This document shows positions 1 to 7,886 of a DNA stretch of 64,000 nucleotides, piece by piece. Position 1 is the stretch's first letter. The number at the start of each line of letters is the position of its first letter. The DNA comes from Clostridiaceae bacterium (GTDB lineage Bacteria > Bacillota > Clostridia > Lachnospirales > Lachnospiraceae). Under the pieces are notes generated by a model. It was given only the letters and a program-made list of their open reading frames with translations. It ran no database searches and was not told the DNA's origin. The DNA is taken from contig CABIYE010000002.1 in NCBI GenBank assembly GCA_902362865.1, positions 124,001 to 188,000 of the forward strand, in the 5' to 3' direction. Made by a program: the position numbers and the translations under genes.

Positions 1-655
1 TAAATGTAGCATGTTGCTTATTTGCAATAAAGTGATTGCCTTTTATAATTGATAATTTTGCATTAGGTATATTTTCTGCAATCTCTTTTGTATGGGATTC
101 CTTAATCATATCCTTGCTTCCACAAATCACGAGCGTGGGAACTATTATGCTTGCTAACTCGTTTGGTTCAATATCCGGCTCATTAACCATTAACCCAAGC
201 ATTTCTGCATTCTTCCTTGCATCAGGGGATTTTGAAGAGAACCATCTTGCTATTCTGTATCCTATTTCTATCGGAATTTGTGTCGTCCTTTTTACTCCTT
301 TCGGATTCAGATTTCCGCCATTTAATATCAATGCCCTTACTTTATCCGGATATCTCATTGCAAATTTCATTGCTATATTCGCTCCATCTGAAAATCCCAA
401 AATAACAGCGTTGGAAATATCAAGCCTTACCATAAAATCATATAAATCGCAGGAAAACTGCTCAATAGTAAATGGTTCGGTACCCCTTGGTGATTTGCCA
501 TGACCACGTGTATCCAAAGCAATCACTCTGTATTTGTCACTAAAATAATCTATCTGATTCTTAAAATATGAGCCGTCCTCTCCGTTCCCATGCAAAAGAA
601 TAAGAGGAGTTTTATCTTTATTTCCTTTTTCCTGATAATATAAATCTATATCCAT
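1..655 (-). CDS. alpha/beta hydrolase (partial, runs off the left edge)
   Basis: Read on the minus strand from an ATG at 655, the frame stays open to base 1, giving 218 codons of an alpha/beta-hydrolase fold protein. The oxyanion motif HGNGEDG begins at residue 22. The nucleophile elbow GFSDGA puts the catalytic Ser at residue 89. The likely acid lies in CGSKDM and the likely catalytic His in KGNHF near the cut end. The fold is shared by esterases, lipases, haloperoxidases and C-C hydrolases, so the substrate cannot be named. The start codon directly abuts the stop of the NUDIX gene, so it is the distal gene of that operon and probably translationally coupled. The C-terminus lies outside the window. 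Confidence 0.85.
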   Translation of the reverse strand, partial: MDIDLYYQEKGNKDKTPLILLHGNGEDGSYFKNQIDYFSDKYRVIALDTRGHGKSPRGTEPFTIEQFSCDLYDFMVRLDISNAVILGFSDGANIAMKFAMRYPDKVRALILNGGNLNPKGVKRTTQIPIEIGYRIARWFSSKSPDARKNAEMLGLMVNEPDIEPNELASIIVPTLVICGSKDMIKESHTKEIAENIPNAKLSIIKGNHFIANKQHATF

Positions 656-1279
656 TTAAATCTCCAAAAAATCGAATACATGCCCTTCCGGTGTGTTCAG
701 GAAATGCATTAACATATACGCACACATAATTGCCACATTCTCTTCTTCTAAAATTCTTCTTACTTCCGTTCTATCTGCAAGAATAATCTCAATCTCTTCG
801 TTTTCTTCCTGCCCTGCTTTGGATGGTGTCCCTTTGGCATATCCGTACACAGTCCCACAGGATTCATCGGTCATCCCAATAGTCGTAAAATAAGGCTTTG
901 TATACATATCTTTCGCATTGATTGGCTCAAAATCAAGCCCAGTTTCCTCTTTCAACTCCCGCCTGCCTGCAGTTTTAAAATCTTCTCCATCATCTACAAG
1001 CCCTGCCGGGAATTCATAGATATATGTATCAATGGGGCAGCGATACTGGCGGATCAACACAAGTTTTTCCTGATTATCATCCTCATCTTTATAGACGCTG
1101 TAAATGATTACGCCGTCTGCTGTGTTTTTTCTGGTACTTATTTTCAAATCCTCAATTTTTTCTGCCCTTGAAGCCACAAAATAAGTACTCCTTTTTCCTG
1201 TATCGCTTTTCATTTCAAGCTCATACATGTTAAGGAATCTGTTCTTTGTGGTCTGTCTGATGTTTTCAATTCTTCGCAT
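656..1279 (-). CDS. NUDIX hydrolase, ADP-ribose pyrophosphatase-like
   Basis: A NUDIX-family pyrophosphohydrolase that should cleave a nucleoside diphosphate linked to another moiety; ADP-sugars are the usual substrates of similar proteins. The NUDIX box GX5EX7REUXEEXGU is complete, running from GLVDDGE to RRELKEETGL, so catalytic metal ligands are present. I prefer the ATG at 1279 (MRRIENIRQT) because an AGAGAG element precedes it. An in-frame ATG at 1321 immediately follows the rlmH stop, adds 14 unconvincing residues and has no ribosome site. It lies between rlmH and the alpha/beta hydrolase with essentially no spacing. The exact substrate is not determinable here. Confidence 0.85.
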   Translation of the reverse strand: MRRIENIRQTTKNRFLNMYELEMKSDTGKRSTYFVASRAEKIEDLKISTRKNTADGVIIYSVYKDEDDNQEKLVLIRQYRCPIDTYIYEFPAGLVDDGEDFKTAGRRELKEETGLDFEPINAKDMYTKPYFTTIGMTDESCGTVYGYAKGTPSKAGQEENEEIEIILADRTEVRRILEEENVAIMCAYMLMHFLNTPEGHVFDFLEI

Positions 1280-1321
1280 AATCTCTCTTCTTTCTTTATT
1301 ACAGTTTGAAAAAATCCTCAT

Positions 1322-1801
1322 TTACTTGTGATATGGTTCCCCATTTATTATCCGATAACTTCGATAAATCTGCTCCAGCAATATCACCCGCATCAATTGG
1401 TGCGGAAACGTCATTTTCGAGAAACTCAATGCATAATCGGACTTTTCCAGTATACTCTTGCCAAGTCCGATGGAACCGCCGATAATAAAAATCATATGGC
1501 CTATTCCGGAAACTCCCAGCTTTTCAATCTTATCTGCAAATTCTTCTGAAGTAAGCTGCCTTCCTTGTATCTCCAGAGTCACAAGATAGGCGTCCTCTTT
1601 GATATATTTCCCGATTCTTTCGGCTTCTTTTTCACGGATAGCGTCTTCCATGTTTTCACTTGCATGGTCAGGCGTCTTTTCATCTGCAACTTCTATAATC
1701 TCAAGTCTGCAATACCTGCCAAGTCTTTTGCTGTATTCGGTGATTGCATCCTTCAGATATTTTTCTTTTATTTTTCCTACCGCAATGATTGTAATCTTCA
1801 T
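1322..1801 (-). CDS. rlmH: 23S rRNA (pseudouridine1915-N3)-methyltransferase RlmH
   Basis: RlmH is a small SPOUT-class SAM methyltransferase that methylates N3 of pseudouridine 1915 in helix 69 of 23S rRNA on assembled 70S ribosomes. The 159-residue length is exactly that of the family. The N-terminus MKITIIAVGKIK, the trefoil-knot glycine loop FIIGGSIGLG and the C-terminal LLEQIYRSYRIINGEPYHK tail are hallmark sequences. The start overlaps the end of the HAD gene by 4 bases, so the genes are co-translated. The usual neighbours of rlmH vary, so the operon gives no extra functional hint. Confidence 0.96.
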   Translation of the reverse strand: MKITIIAVGKIKEKYLKDAITEYSKRLGRYCRLEIIEVADEKTPDHASENMEDAIREKEAERIGKYIKEDAYLVTLEIQGRQLTSEEFADKIEKLGVSGIGHMIFIIGGSIGLGKSILEKSDYALSFSKMTFPHQLMRVILLEQIYRSYRIINGEPYHK

Positions 1802-2424
1802 TTGAGATGCTCCCTCTCTATCCCGGCAGTCTTTGTGAACATTTTTCTCACATTCAGATAATCCCCTGTAAATACCATCCCGGACATTCCTGTTTCTTTT
1901 GCCCCGTCTACATTCTCCTGCCTGTCATCAAGGAAGAAACATTCCGCCGGTATTAACCGGTATTTTCCCAGAAGATACTCGTAAATCCTTCTGTCCGGTT
2001 TTATTTTGTGAATGTCGCAAGACACAACAATACCGTCAAAATAAGACAGCGGTGCGAATTCCCTTGGAAAATATTCGTAAAACGACTTACTTGCATTGGA
2101 CAACACATACAGGCGGTATCCTTCTGCCTTTGCATAATCGCAGAAGGATTTTGCTCCCTCTATTGGTTTCATACACATCGTCCATTGGATTGCACAGTTT
2201 TTTAGAGCGCCATGCAGCCGTTCGGGAATCCGCTTTTTCACCTGATCATACCGTTCTTCATCTGTCAGATAACCCAAATCGCCTTCTATCCACTCCGGTC
2301 CTCGGAATAGTTCTTCCATAATGAGCGCCTTATCCTTTTCATTCTCCAAGAAACAATCCAGGCAAATCTGTGGATTATAATCAAGAAGCACATTTCCCAT
2401 ATCAAATATTATATTTTTAATCAT
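1798..2424 (-). CDS. HAD-superfamily phosphatase (subfamily IA, YihX-like)
   Basis: A soluble haloacid-dehalogenase-type phosphohydrolase of about 208 residues. Motif I is FDMGNV (nucleophile Asp followed by the DxG pattern with Gly instead of the second acid at the usual spot). Motif II is VLSNAS, a lysine before PDRRIYEY supplies motif III, and FFLDDRQENVDGA is motif IV. The order and helical cap fit subfamily IA, which acts on small phosphomonoesters such as sugar phosphates. I chose the ATG at 2424 because AGGTGA lies 8 bases upstream; an in-frame GTG at 2436 overlaps the preceding stop but would sit on top of that ribosome site. Substrate unknown. Confidence 0.85.
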   Translation of the reverse strand: MIKNIIFDMGNVLLDYNPQICLDCFLENEKDKALIMEELFRGPEWIEGDLGYLTDEERYDQVKKRIPERLHGALKNCAIQWTMCMKPIEGAKSFCDYAKAEGYRLYVLSNASKSFYEYFPREFAPLSYFDGIVVSCDIHKIKPDRRIYEYLLGKYRLIPAECFFLDDRQENVDGAKETGMSGMVFTGDYLNVRKMFTKTAGIEREHLK

Positions 2425-2432
2425 AAGCGAAT

Positions 2433-3164
2433 TCACCTGTTTTTCTCTTTTTTCATACGGCGCAGCGCAGCAAGACGTTCTTTCTCTTCTTTTGTGACAC
2501 GATATGATTCCCGGATTTTCTGGATGGATTTCTGATGTGTAAAGTCATCCAGCCTGTCTCCGGCAAGCAACTCCCATGTAAGTTCCGGAAATTTCACATA
2601 ACACACGGATACTGCCCATGCTACTGCCATCTTTACATAATATCCGTCATGTTTTATATTGCCCAAAATAGTAAGAATCTTCTCAATATATTCTTCTGTT
2701 ATGAAATGATCCAGAAATGCAACAACTGCGAAACGAATCTCATACTCCCGCTCACTTTCCGTATATTTCAACAAATACCGGAACCAGTAATCCATGTCTT
2801 TCTTCATAAACTTATAGGTCATGCAGCTGCTGTCACAGACCGCCCAACTATCAATCACCGGCACAAATTCGTCTAACAGCCCGGTCCGGGTATCGAAGTC
2901 ACATTTCAGATATCCGATTATCATACCATGAAGCAAAAGCTCCTCATGATACACCGGCGCCTTCTTTTCCATTTCCTCTATAGCCCGTATATATTCTATC
3001 CCACTCTCACGTGCAATTCTTTTTGCAATCTCGCGAAGCTGCGGAATGCGTACTCCCAACATTTCCGAAGACTCTCCCGGAACAAGCGATTGATTAAAAG
3101 AACGATATTTTTCATCTATAGAATTTATCAGAAAAGATCTGACTTTCTCAATTGTATTTTCCAT
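2433..3164 (-). CDS. DNA alkylation repair protein, AlkD-like HEAT-repeat family
   Basis: 243 residues of predominantly helical sequence matching the DNA_alkylation_repair (AlkC/AlkD) family. AlkD-type proteins excise N3- and N7-alkylated purines using stacked HEAT-like repeats that cradle DNA. Supporting signatures are GVRIPQLREIAKRI near residues 37-50, the block LLDEFVPVIDSWAVCDS (about 97-113) carrying the conserved Asp-Trp pair, and the repeat KMAVAWAVSVCYVKFPE. It is the second gene of an operon headed by the DUF975 gene. Homologues from clostridia are rarely tested, so glycosylase activity is inferred from the family. Confidence 0.85.
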   Translation of the reverse strand: MENTIEKVRSFLINSIDEKYRSFNQSLVPGESSEMLGVRIPQLREIAKRIARESGIEYIRAIEEMEKKAPVYHEELLLHGMIIGYLKCDFDTRTGLLDEFVPVIDSWAVCDSSCMTYKFMKKDMDYWFRYLLKYTESEREYEIRFAVVAFLDHFITEEYIEKILTILGNIKHDGYYVKMAVAWAVSVCYVKFPELTWELLAGDRLDDFTHQKSIQKIRESYRVTKEEKERLAALRRMKKEKNR

Positions 3165-3186
3165 TGTTTCTCCTGCCTTTTATTTA

Positions 3187-3954
3187 TTAATATGAGCGGT
3201 AAGTGTAAGTTCCTTTTAACGCCAGAAACAATTCTGCATTTGTCGCATTCACATACGGTGATACGTAAAAAATTTCAGCCAAACCGCAGGTAACTGCAGA
3301 AAGGAGATGCCAGCCTATAAAAGACAAATCTAAAATAAAGGCATCCATTTTCTGTCCCTGCATCATCTCTTTACTAATACGGAACGCATCCTTCCTGCTC
3401 ATCTGCGGACAATCTGCCAGAAGATACGGAACCATTCTGTATTCATAAGATTTGATAATTCCGGGAATGATGAAGAGCAATGTCCATAAAAAGATATACA
3501 GCCCTCTCAAAAATAAGGTAAGTACTACCTTGCCATAATAGCCACTTTTAAAGGCAAAAAGTAATTTTCCCGCATCCGCCGTTCCATATGCATTTTCCAA
3601 AAAGAACCTGCATCCGCCAATTTCCAGCGGCTGGAAAACAAAGACATCCAATAATACCATTACTATCACAACTCCGCTGAGTATGATTGCAGCAATGCCT
3701 CCCAGAATCCATGAAGCAATCGTTCCTTCATGATCTCCGCTCTGTTCACCTGAAAGAATCCCTTCATAATCTTCATAAATCTCTGTATGGGAAGAATTAT
3801 ATGAGATATCGTTATCTTCTCCAATAGTTGTTCTTACAGAACCAGAGCTTCCGTATGTAAACAACATCAAAACAAAGGAAACCAATACACATCTCCAATA
3901 ATTCCTCTGAAAAGCAATTTTCCCTCTTTCCTTTAAATCTGCTCTTTTCCACAT
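3187..3954 (-). CDS. DUF975 family integral membrane protein
   Basis: A polytopic membrane protein of 255 residues. The opening MWKRADLKERGKIAF followed by a hydrophobic segment is characteristic of DUF975 proteins. After a polar extracytoplasmic loop (about residues 40-75) there are further hydrophobic stretches around 80-110, 145-170 and 210-235. The internal KSYEYRMVPYLLADCP motif is also typical. The function of the family is unknown. The ATG at 3954 is preferred over one at 3993: GGGGGA sits just upstream of it, and a -10 box overlaps the longer start. It appears to be the first gene of the operon reaching to the left edge. Confidence 0.8.
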   Translation of the reverse strand: MWKRADLKERGKIAFQRNYWRCVLVSFVLMLFTYGSSGSVRTTIGEDNDISYNSSHTEIYEDYEGILSGEQSGDHEGTIASWILGGIAAIILSGVVIVMVLLDVFVFQPLEIGGCRFFLENAYGTADAGKLLFAFKSGYYGKVVLTLFLRGLYIFLWTLLFIIPGIIKSYEYRMVPYLLADCPQMSRKDAFRISKEMMQGQKMDAFILDLSFIGWHLLSAVTCGLAEIFYVSPYVNATNAELFLALKGTYTYRSY

Positions 3955-3991
3955 AAATATTCCCCCTGCATATAAAAATTTATTTTTGTTC

Positions 3992-4020
3992 ATTATACCT
4001 CAATTTGTCGCTATTGTATA
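3992..4020 (-). promoter_or_regulatory. putative sigma-A promoter for the DUF975-alkD-rlmH operon
   Basis: On the minus strand TATACA and TATAAT are separated by 17 bases, the -10 lying about 38 bases ahead of the preferred DUF975 start. The -35 is weak (4 of 6 matches). Confidence 0.45.
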
Positions 4021-4021
4021 G

Positions 4022-4064
4022 AAATAAAAAAACCAGAGACAAAACCAAACGGTTCTATCTCCGG
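4022..4064 (-). terminator. Rho-independent terminator of the nfnAB operon
   Basis: Minus-strand hairpin with outer arms CCGGAGA/TCTCTGG (one G-U pair) and inner arms AACC/GGTT, followed by a run of eight T residues. It begins about 30 bases after the nfnB stop. Confidence 0.8.
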
Positions 4065-4095
4065 CTTTTTATTCAGAACAAGTTTCCTGCTAAAA

Positions 4096-5484
4096 TTATT
4101 TACGGGATAACAGCTCATGAATACCTTTTGCTCCGGCTTTACCTGCTCCCATCGCAAGAATAACGGTTGCAGCTCCTGTTACAGCGTCCCCTCCTGCAAA
4201 TACACAGGCTTTGGAAGTCTGTCCGTTCTCTTCTTCTGCAACGATACATTTTCTTCTGTTGGTTTCCAGTCCCTTTGTTGTTGATGCGATCAACGGATTT
4301 GGAGAAGTACCCAGAGACATGATAACTGTATCCAGCTCAATCTCATACTCAGAACCCGGGATCTCCATCGGACGTCTTCTTCCGGATGCGTCAGGCTCTC
4401 CAAGCTCCATCTTAATCACTTTCATACCTTTAACCCATCCATTTTCATCAACAAGAATCTCTTTCGGATTTGTAAGAAGGTCAAAGATAACACCTTCTTC
4501 TTTTGCATGATGCACTTCTTCCACTCTGGCAGGAAGTTCTGCTTCACTGCGGCGGTATACAATATGTACTTCCGCGCCAAGACGGAGGGCTGTTCTTGCA
4601 GCATCCATAGCCACGTTGCCGCCGCCAACTACGGCAACCTTCTTGCCCGCCGCAATTGGTGTATCGTAAGAACTGTCGAAAGCCTTCATCAGGTTACTTC
4701 TGGTCAGATACTCATTTGCAGAGAATACACCGTTCGCTGTCTCACCGGGAATTCCCATAAACATCGGAAGCCCCGCACCAGAACCGATAAACACAGCTTC
4801 AAAATCCTCTTCTTCCATTAACTGATCAATTGTGGTAGACTTGCCGATAACAACATTTGTCTCAAATTTAACACCCAGCTCTTTTACCTTTTCAATTTCT
4901 TTCTTTACAACCTTCTGTTTTGGCAGACGGAATTCCGGAATTCCATATACGAGTACACCACCAAGTTCATGAAGAGCTTCAAATACGGTTACCTCATATC
5001 CGAGTTTTGCCAAATCACCTGCGCAAGTAAGACCAGACGGGCCGGAACCAATTACAGCTACCTTGTGTCCATTTGTCTTTTCCGCTTTTACCGGCTTAAT
5101 GTCATTCTCAAGGGCATAATCAGCCACGAATCTCTCCAATTTGCCGATGGATACCGGCTCTCCCTTAATTCCACGGATACACTTACATTCACACTGAGAC
5201 TCCTGCGGACATACACGTCCGCAGATTGCCGGCAGCGCTGAAGATTCACCGATTACTTTGTACGCTTCTTCGATATTGCCTTCTTTTATTTTAGAAATAA
5301 ATCCCGGAATATTGATTGATACCGGACATCCCTGGATACACTTTGCATTCTTACAATTCAGACAGCGGGAAGCTTCTTCCATTGCTTCTTCCATATTATA
5401 TCCATAACACACTTCTTCAAAATTTGTTGCTCTTACCTTTGCATCCTGCTCTCTTACAGGAACTCTTTTTAATACATCTGCCAT
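4096..5484 (-). CDS. nfnB: NADPH-dependent glutamate synthase small-subunit-like protein / NfnB (electron-bifurcating transhydrogenase subunit)
   Basis: A flavoprotein of 462 residues, the length of GltA/NfnB proteins. The N-terminal Cys-rich module (CLNCKNAKCIQGCP near 42-55 and CGRVCPQESQCECKC near 88-103) binds two [4Fe-4S] clusters. GSGPSGLTCAG near 148 is the FAD Rossmann loop and VVGGGNVAMDAAR near 289 the NADP(H) loop. Because it follows a ferredoxin-NADP-reductase-like alpha subunit in a 1-base TAATG overlap, NfnB of the NADH-dependent reduced ferredoxin:NADP+ oxidoreductase is more likely than a glutamate synthase beta subunit, for which no alpha subunit is present. A strong GGAGGTGA ribosome site lies inside the end of nfnA. 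Often annotated gltA/gltD. Confidence 0.88.
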   Translation of the reverse strand: MADVLKRVPVREQDAKVRATNFEEVCYGYNMEEAMEEASRCLNCKNAKCIQGCPVSINIPGFISKIKEGNIEEAYKVIGESSALPAICGRVCPQESQCECKCIRGIKGEPVSIGKLERFVADYALENDIKPVKAEKTNGHKVAVIGSGPSGLTCAGDLAKLGYEVTVFEALHELGGVLVYGIPEFRLPKQKVVKKEIEKVKELGVKFETNVVIGKSTTIDQLMEEEDFEAVFIGSGAGLPMFMGIPGETANGVFSANEYLTRSNLMKAFDSSYDTPIAAGKKVAVVGGGNVAMDAARTALRLGAEVHIVYRRSEAELPARVEEVHHAKEEGVIFDLLTNPKEILVDENGWVKGMKVIKMELGEPDASGRRRPMEIPGSEYEIELDTVIMSLGTSPNPLIASTTKGLETNRRKCIVAEEENGQTSKACVFAGGDAVTGAATVILAMGAGKAGAKGIHELLSRK

Positions 5485-6371
5485 TACTTGTCACCTCCAC
5501 AGTGGCCACATCCACCATGGTGAGTGTCGCCCTCTTGTAATTTCAGCATTGCACGCCCTTCTTCTGTCTTGTACATCTGCTGTCTCTTCATTGCCTCGTC
5601 GAAGTTTACAAGATGTCCGTCAAATTCAGGTCCATCTACACAAGCAAATTTAATCTCATCGCCTATATGCAGACGGCATGCCCCGCACATGCCTGTACCA
5701 TCTACCATGATCGGGTTCATGCTGACAATAGTAGGAATATTCAGCTTCTTCGTCAGAAGACATACGAATTTCATCATAATCATCGGTCCGATTGCAACAC
5801 AGACATCATATTTGTTGCCCTCTTCCGCTAATTTTTCAATTTTAGTCGTAACCATTCCTGCATGGCCATATGTACCGTCATCCGTACACGGATAATAATT
5901 CCCGGCTACTGCCCGCATCTCAGACTCAAGAATCAACATATCTTTCGTCTTAGAACCTACGATGACATCTACATCAATTCCATGCTCCTTCATCCATTTA
6001 ACCTGAGGATAGACCGGGGCAGCCCCAACTCCTCCGGCTACAAATAGTATTTTCTTATTCTTCAGGCTTTCAATATCCTCTCCAACAAATTCAGATGGAC
6101 ATCCCAGCGGCCCGGTAAAATCACGGAACGCATCTCCCGCCTTTAATTCCGCCATTTTATGAGTAGAAGCCCCTACCGTCTGGAACACAATCGTAATTGT
6201 ACCTACTTCTCTATCATAATCACAGATAGTAAGCGGTATTCTCTCACCTTTCTCATCCATCTTCACAATAACGAACTGTCCGGGTTCACAATGTCTCGCT
6301 ACACGTGGAGCTTCTACATCCATAAGATAAATCATATCAGCCAGTTTTTCGGCCTTTAATATCTTGTACAT
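5484..6371 (-). CDS. nfnA: NfnA: sulfide/dihydroorotate dehydrogenase-like FAD/NAD-binding subunit
   Basis: 295 residues of the ferredoxin-NADP-reductase-like family that includes PyrK and NfnA. It should bind FAD, NAD(H) and one [2Fe-2S] cluster and pair with NfnB to couple NADH, NADPH and ferredoxin pools. The N-terminal half carries the FAD barrel (PLTICDYDRE), then LFVAGGVGAAPVYPQ as the nucleotide loop, and MCGACRLHIGDEIKFACVDGPEFDGH supplies Cys ligands in segments around 228-250. The last fifteen residues include an unusual HHGGCGHCGG tail. It is preceded by AGGAGGG and a good promoter, so it heads a two-gene operon. Confidence 0.9.
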   Translation of the reverse strand: MYKILKAEKLADMIYLMDVEAPRVARHCEPGQFVIVKMDEKGERIPLTICDYDREVGTITIVFQTVGASTHKMAELKAGDAFRDFTGPLGCPSEFVGEDIESLKNKKILFVAGGVGAAPVYPQVKWMKEHGIDVDVIVGSKTKDMLILESEMRAVAGNYYPCTDDGTYGHAGMVTTKIEKLAEEGNKYDVCVAIGPMIMMKFVCLLTKKLNIPTIVSMNPIMVDGTGMCGACRLHIGDEIKFACVDGPEFDGHLVNFDEAMKRQQMYKTEEGRAMLKLQEGDTHHGGCGHCGGDK

Positions 6372-6403
6372 CTTATTCCCTCCTAAGTTTTAATCCTTCT
6401 TTC

Positions 6404-6432
6404 ATCATAATGTATCTGGGCGAAAATATCAA
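6404..6432 (-). promoter_or_regulatory. putative promoter of nfnAB
   Basis: Minus-strand TTGATA and TATGAT with a 17-base spacer, ending about 32 bases before the nfnA start. Confidence 0.65.
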
Positions 6433-6475
6433 GTGACATATAAATGAAATCACTGGAATTCCTTACTGCCGCACA

Positions 6476-6512
6476 ACAAAAAACGACGGGTGCCATAAGC
6501 CATCCGCCGTTT
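6476..6512 (-). terminator. Rho-independent terminator of the alcohol dehydrogenase gene
   Basis: Minus-strand hairpin with arms ACGGCGGATG and CACCCGTCGT (one G-T pair, one mismatch) followed by TTTTTTG. It starts about 16 bases after the adh stop. Confidence 0.8.
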
Positions 6513-6526
6513 CTATGTAATTTGGT

Positions 6527-7708
6527 CTAGAAATCAACTTCTGTTCCATAATAGATGCAGGTAAAGAGTTTTTCCATTGTTGCAGGATCAATTGCCCTTG
6601 GATTAGAACCTGTACATGCATCACCGACAGCGTTTTCTGAAATTGCCGCAATCTTTTCTTTAAATTCGTCTTCTTTAATTCCAAACTCTTTTAAGGTAGC
6701 CGGGATTCCAAGAATTACATTAAATTCATTAATTTTTGCACAAAGACTGTTAATCAGAGCCTTTTCAGAAGCTCCGGCAAGACCTGTTCTTCTTGCAATT
6801 TCTGCGTAACGCTTTGCAGCAACAGGGTCTTTTGCATTGTATTTGATTACATATGGCAGATACATTGCATTTGCAAGACCATGGGTAATGTGACCTGTAG
6901 AGAACGCTGCCCCTGTCTTATGTGCCATAGAATGTACAATTCCAAGAAGCGCATTGGAAAATGCCATACCAGCCAGACACTGTGCATCATGCATCTGTGC
7001 TCTTGCTTCCATATTTCCCTTGTAAGAAGCCGGCAGATAATCGAATACCATCTCAATTGCCTGAATTGCCAAAGGATCTGTATAAACACAATTTAATGTT
7101 GATACATAAGCTTCAATTGCATGCGTCAACGCATCCATTCCTGTGTAAGCGACCTGATGAGCCGGGAGCTTTTCTACCAGTTCAGAATCTACAATTGCGA
7201 CATCCGGTGTTATATTAAAATCTGCCAGAGGATACTTGATCCCTTTTGCATAATCCGTGATAACGGAGAATGCCGTAACTTCTGTCGCCGTACCTGAAGT
7301 AGATGGAATCGCAGCAAATTTTGCTTTCTGCCTCAGTTCCGGGAAATTAAATGGCGTAATTAAATCTTCAAATGTTGTTTCCGGATATTCATAGAATGCC
7401 CACATTGCTTTTGCAGCATCAATCGGAGATCCGCCGCCCATTGCAACAATCCAGTCAGGCTCAAATGCACGCATCGCTTCAGCGCCTTTCATAACGGTCT
7501 CAACAGACGGATCCGGCTCAACGCCTTCAAATAATTCCACTTCCATCCCTGCTTCTTTTAAATAATTTACCGCTTTGTCAAGAAATCCCTGCCGTCTCAT
7601 AGATCCGCCGCCTACAACAAGAATAGCTTTCTTACCTTTCAGATTCTTCAATTCTTCTAAACAGCCTTTTCCATGATAGACATCTCTTGGTAATGTAAAT
7701 CTGCCCAT
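6527..7708 (-). CDS. iron-containing alcohol dehydrogenase (group III)
   Basis: 393 residues, standard for Fe-ADH/butanol dehydrogenase/1,3-propanediol dehydrogenase proteins. MGGGSPIDAAKAMW near residue 90 is the NAD(P)-binding GGGS-D-K signature. The metal-binding helix region includes MDALTHAIEAYVS, SMAHKTGAAF and HITHGLANA, which supply the His and Asp ligands. It would interconvert aldehydes and alcohols to regenerate NAD(P)+ in fermentation; the chain length and cofactor preference cannot be read from sequence. The gene is monocistronic, with its own promoter carrying a Rex-like operator immediately downstream of the -10 and its own terminator. AAAGGAGATG provides the ribosome site. Confidence 0.9.
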   Translation of the reverse strand: MGRFTLPRDVYHGKGCLEELKNLKGKKAILVVGGGSMRRQGFLDKAVNYLKEAGMEVELFEGVEPDPSVETVMKGAEAMRAFEPDWIVAMGGGSPIDAAKAMWAFYEYPETTFEDLITPFNFPELRQKAKFAAIPSTSGTATEVTAFSVITDYAKGIKYPLADFNITPDVAIVDSELVEKLPAHQVAYTGMDALTHAIEAYVSTLNCVYTDPLAIQAIEMVFDYLPASYKGNMEARAQMHDAQCLAGMAFSNALLGIVHSMAHKTGAAFSTGHITHGLANAMYLPYVIKYNAKDPVAAKRYAEIARRTGLAGASEKALINSLCAKINEFNVILGIPATLKEFGIKEDEFKEKIAAISENAVGDACTGSNPRAIDPATMEKLFTCIYYGTEVDF

Positions 7709-7730
7709 TTTTATGCATCTCCTTTATAAT

Positions 7731-7748
7731 TCGTTAAATATTTGACAA
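7731..7748. promoter_or_regulatory. Rex-like operator in the alcohol dehydrogenase promoter
   Basis: Minus-strand TTGTCAA-ATAT-TTAACGA matches 12 of 14 defined positions of the clostridial Rex consensus TTGTTAA-N4-TTAACAA. It lies between the -10 box and the adh ribosome site, where bound Rex would block transcription. A rex gene lies at 20884-21543. Confidence 0.65.
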
Positions 7749-7752
7749 TAAA

Positions 7753-7781
7753 ATTATAACTCCATCAGAAAATTAACTCAA
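7753..7781 (-). promoter_or_regulatory. promoter of the alcohol dehydrogenase gene
   Basis: Minus-strand TTGAGT and TATAAT separated by 17 bases, placed about 45 bases before the adh start codon. Confidence 0.75.
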
Positions 7782-7831
7782 TACATTTTTAACAAATTAA
7801 TTGTTTTTTATTTTGTACAATTGGGCAAAAC

Positions 7832-7884
7832 TAACAAAAAGAACACATTACATTTGTCTACTATTTCAAATGTAATGTGTTCTT
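7832..7884 (-). terminator. strong Rho-independent terminator of the tepA-ftsK-fhs-TPR operon
   Basis: An 18-bp perfect inverted repeat (arms 7839-7856 and 7867-7884, starting AAGAACACATTACATTTG) with a 10-base loop. On the minus strand it is followed by TTTTTG and begins two bases after the stop codon at 7887. Confidence 0.88.
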
Positions 7885-7886
7885 CC

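Noticed and set aside
36..503. A 155-codon plus-strand frame at the left edge
   Set aside because: It is the antisense shadow of the alpha/beta hydrolase gene, which has full catalytic motifs on the minus strand.
4096..5484. Calling the gene a glutamate synthase small subunit
   Set aside because: There is no large glutamate synthase subunit nearby; the coupled FAD/NAD subunit fits NfnAB better.
7839..7884. 18-bp perfect inverted repeat considered as a mobile element end
   Set aside because: It directly follows a stop codon and is followed by a T-run on the minus strand, the layout of a terminator.
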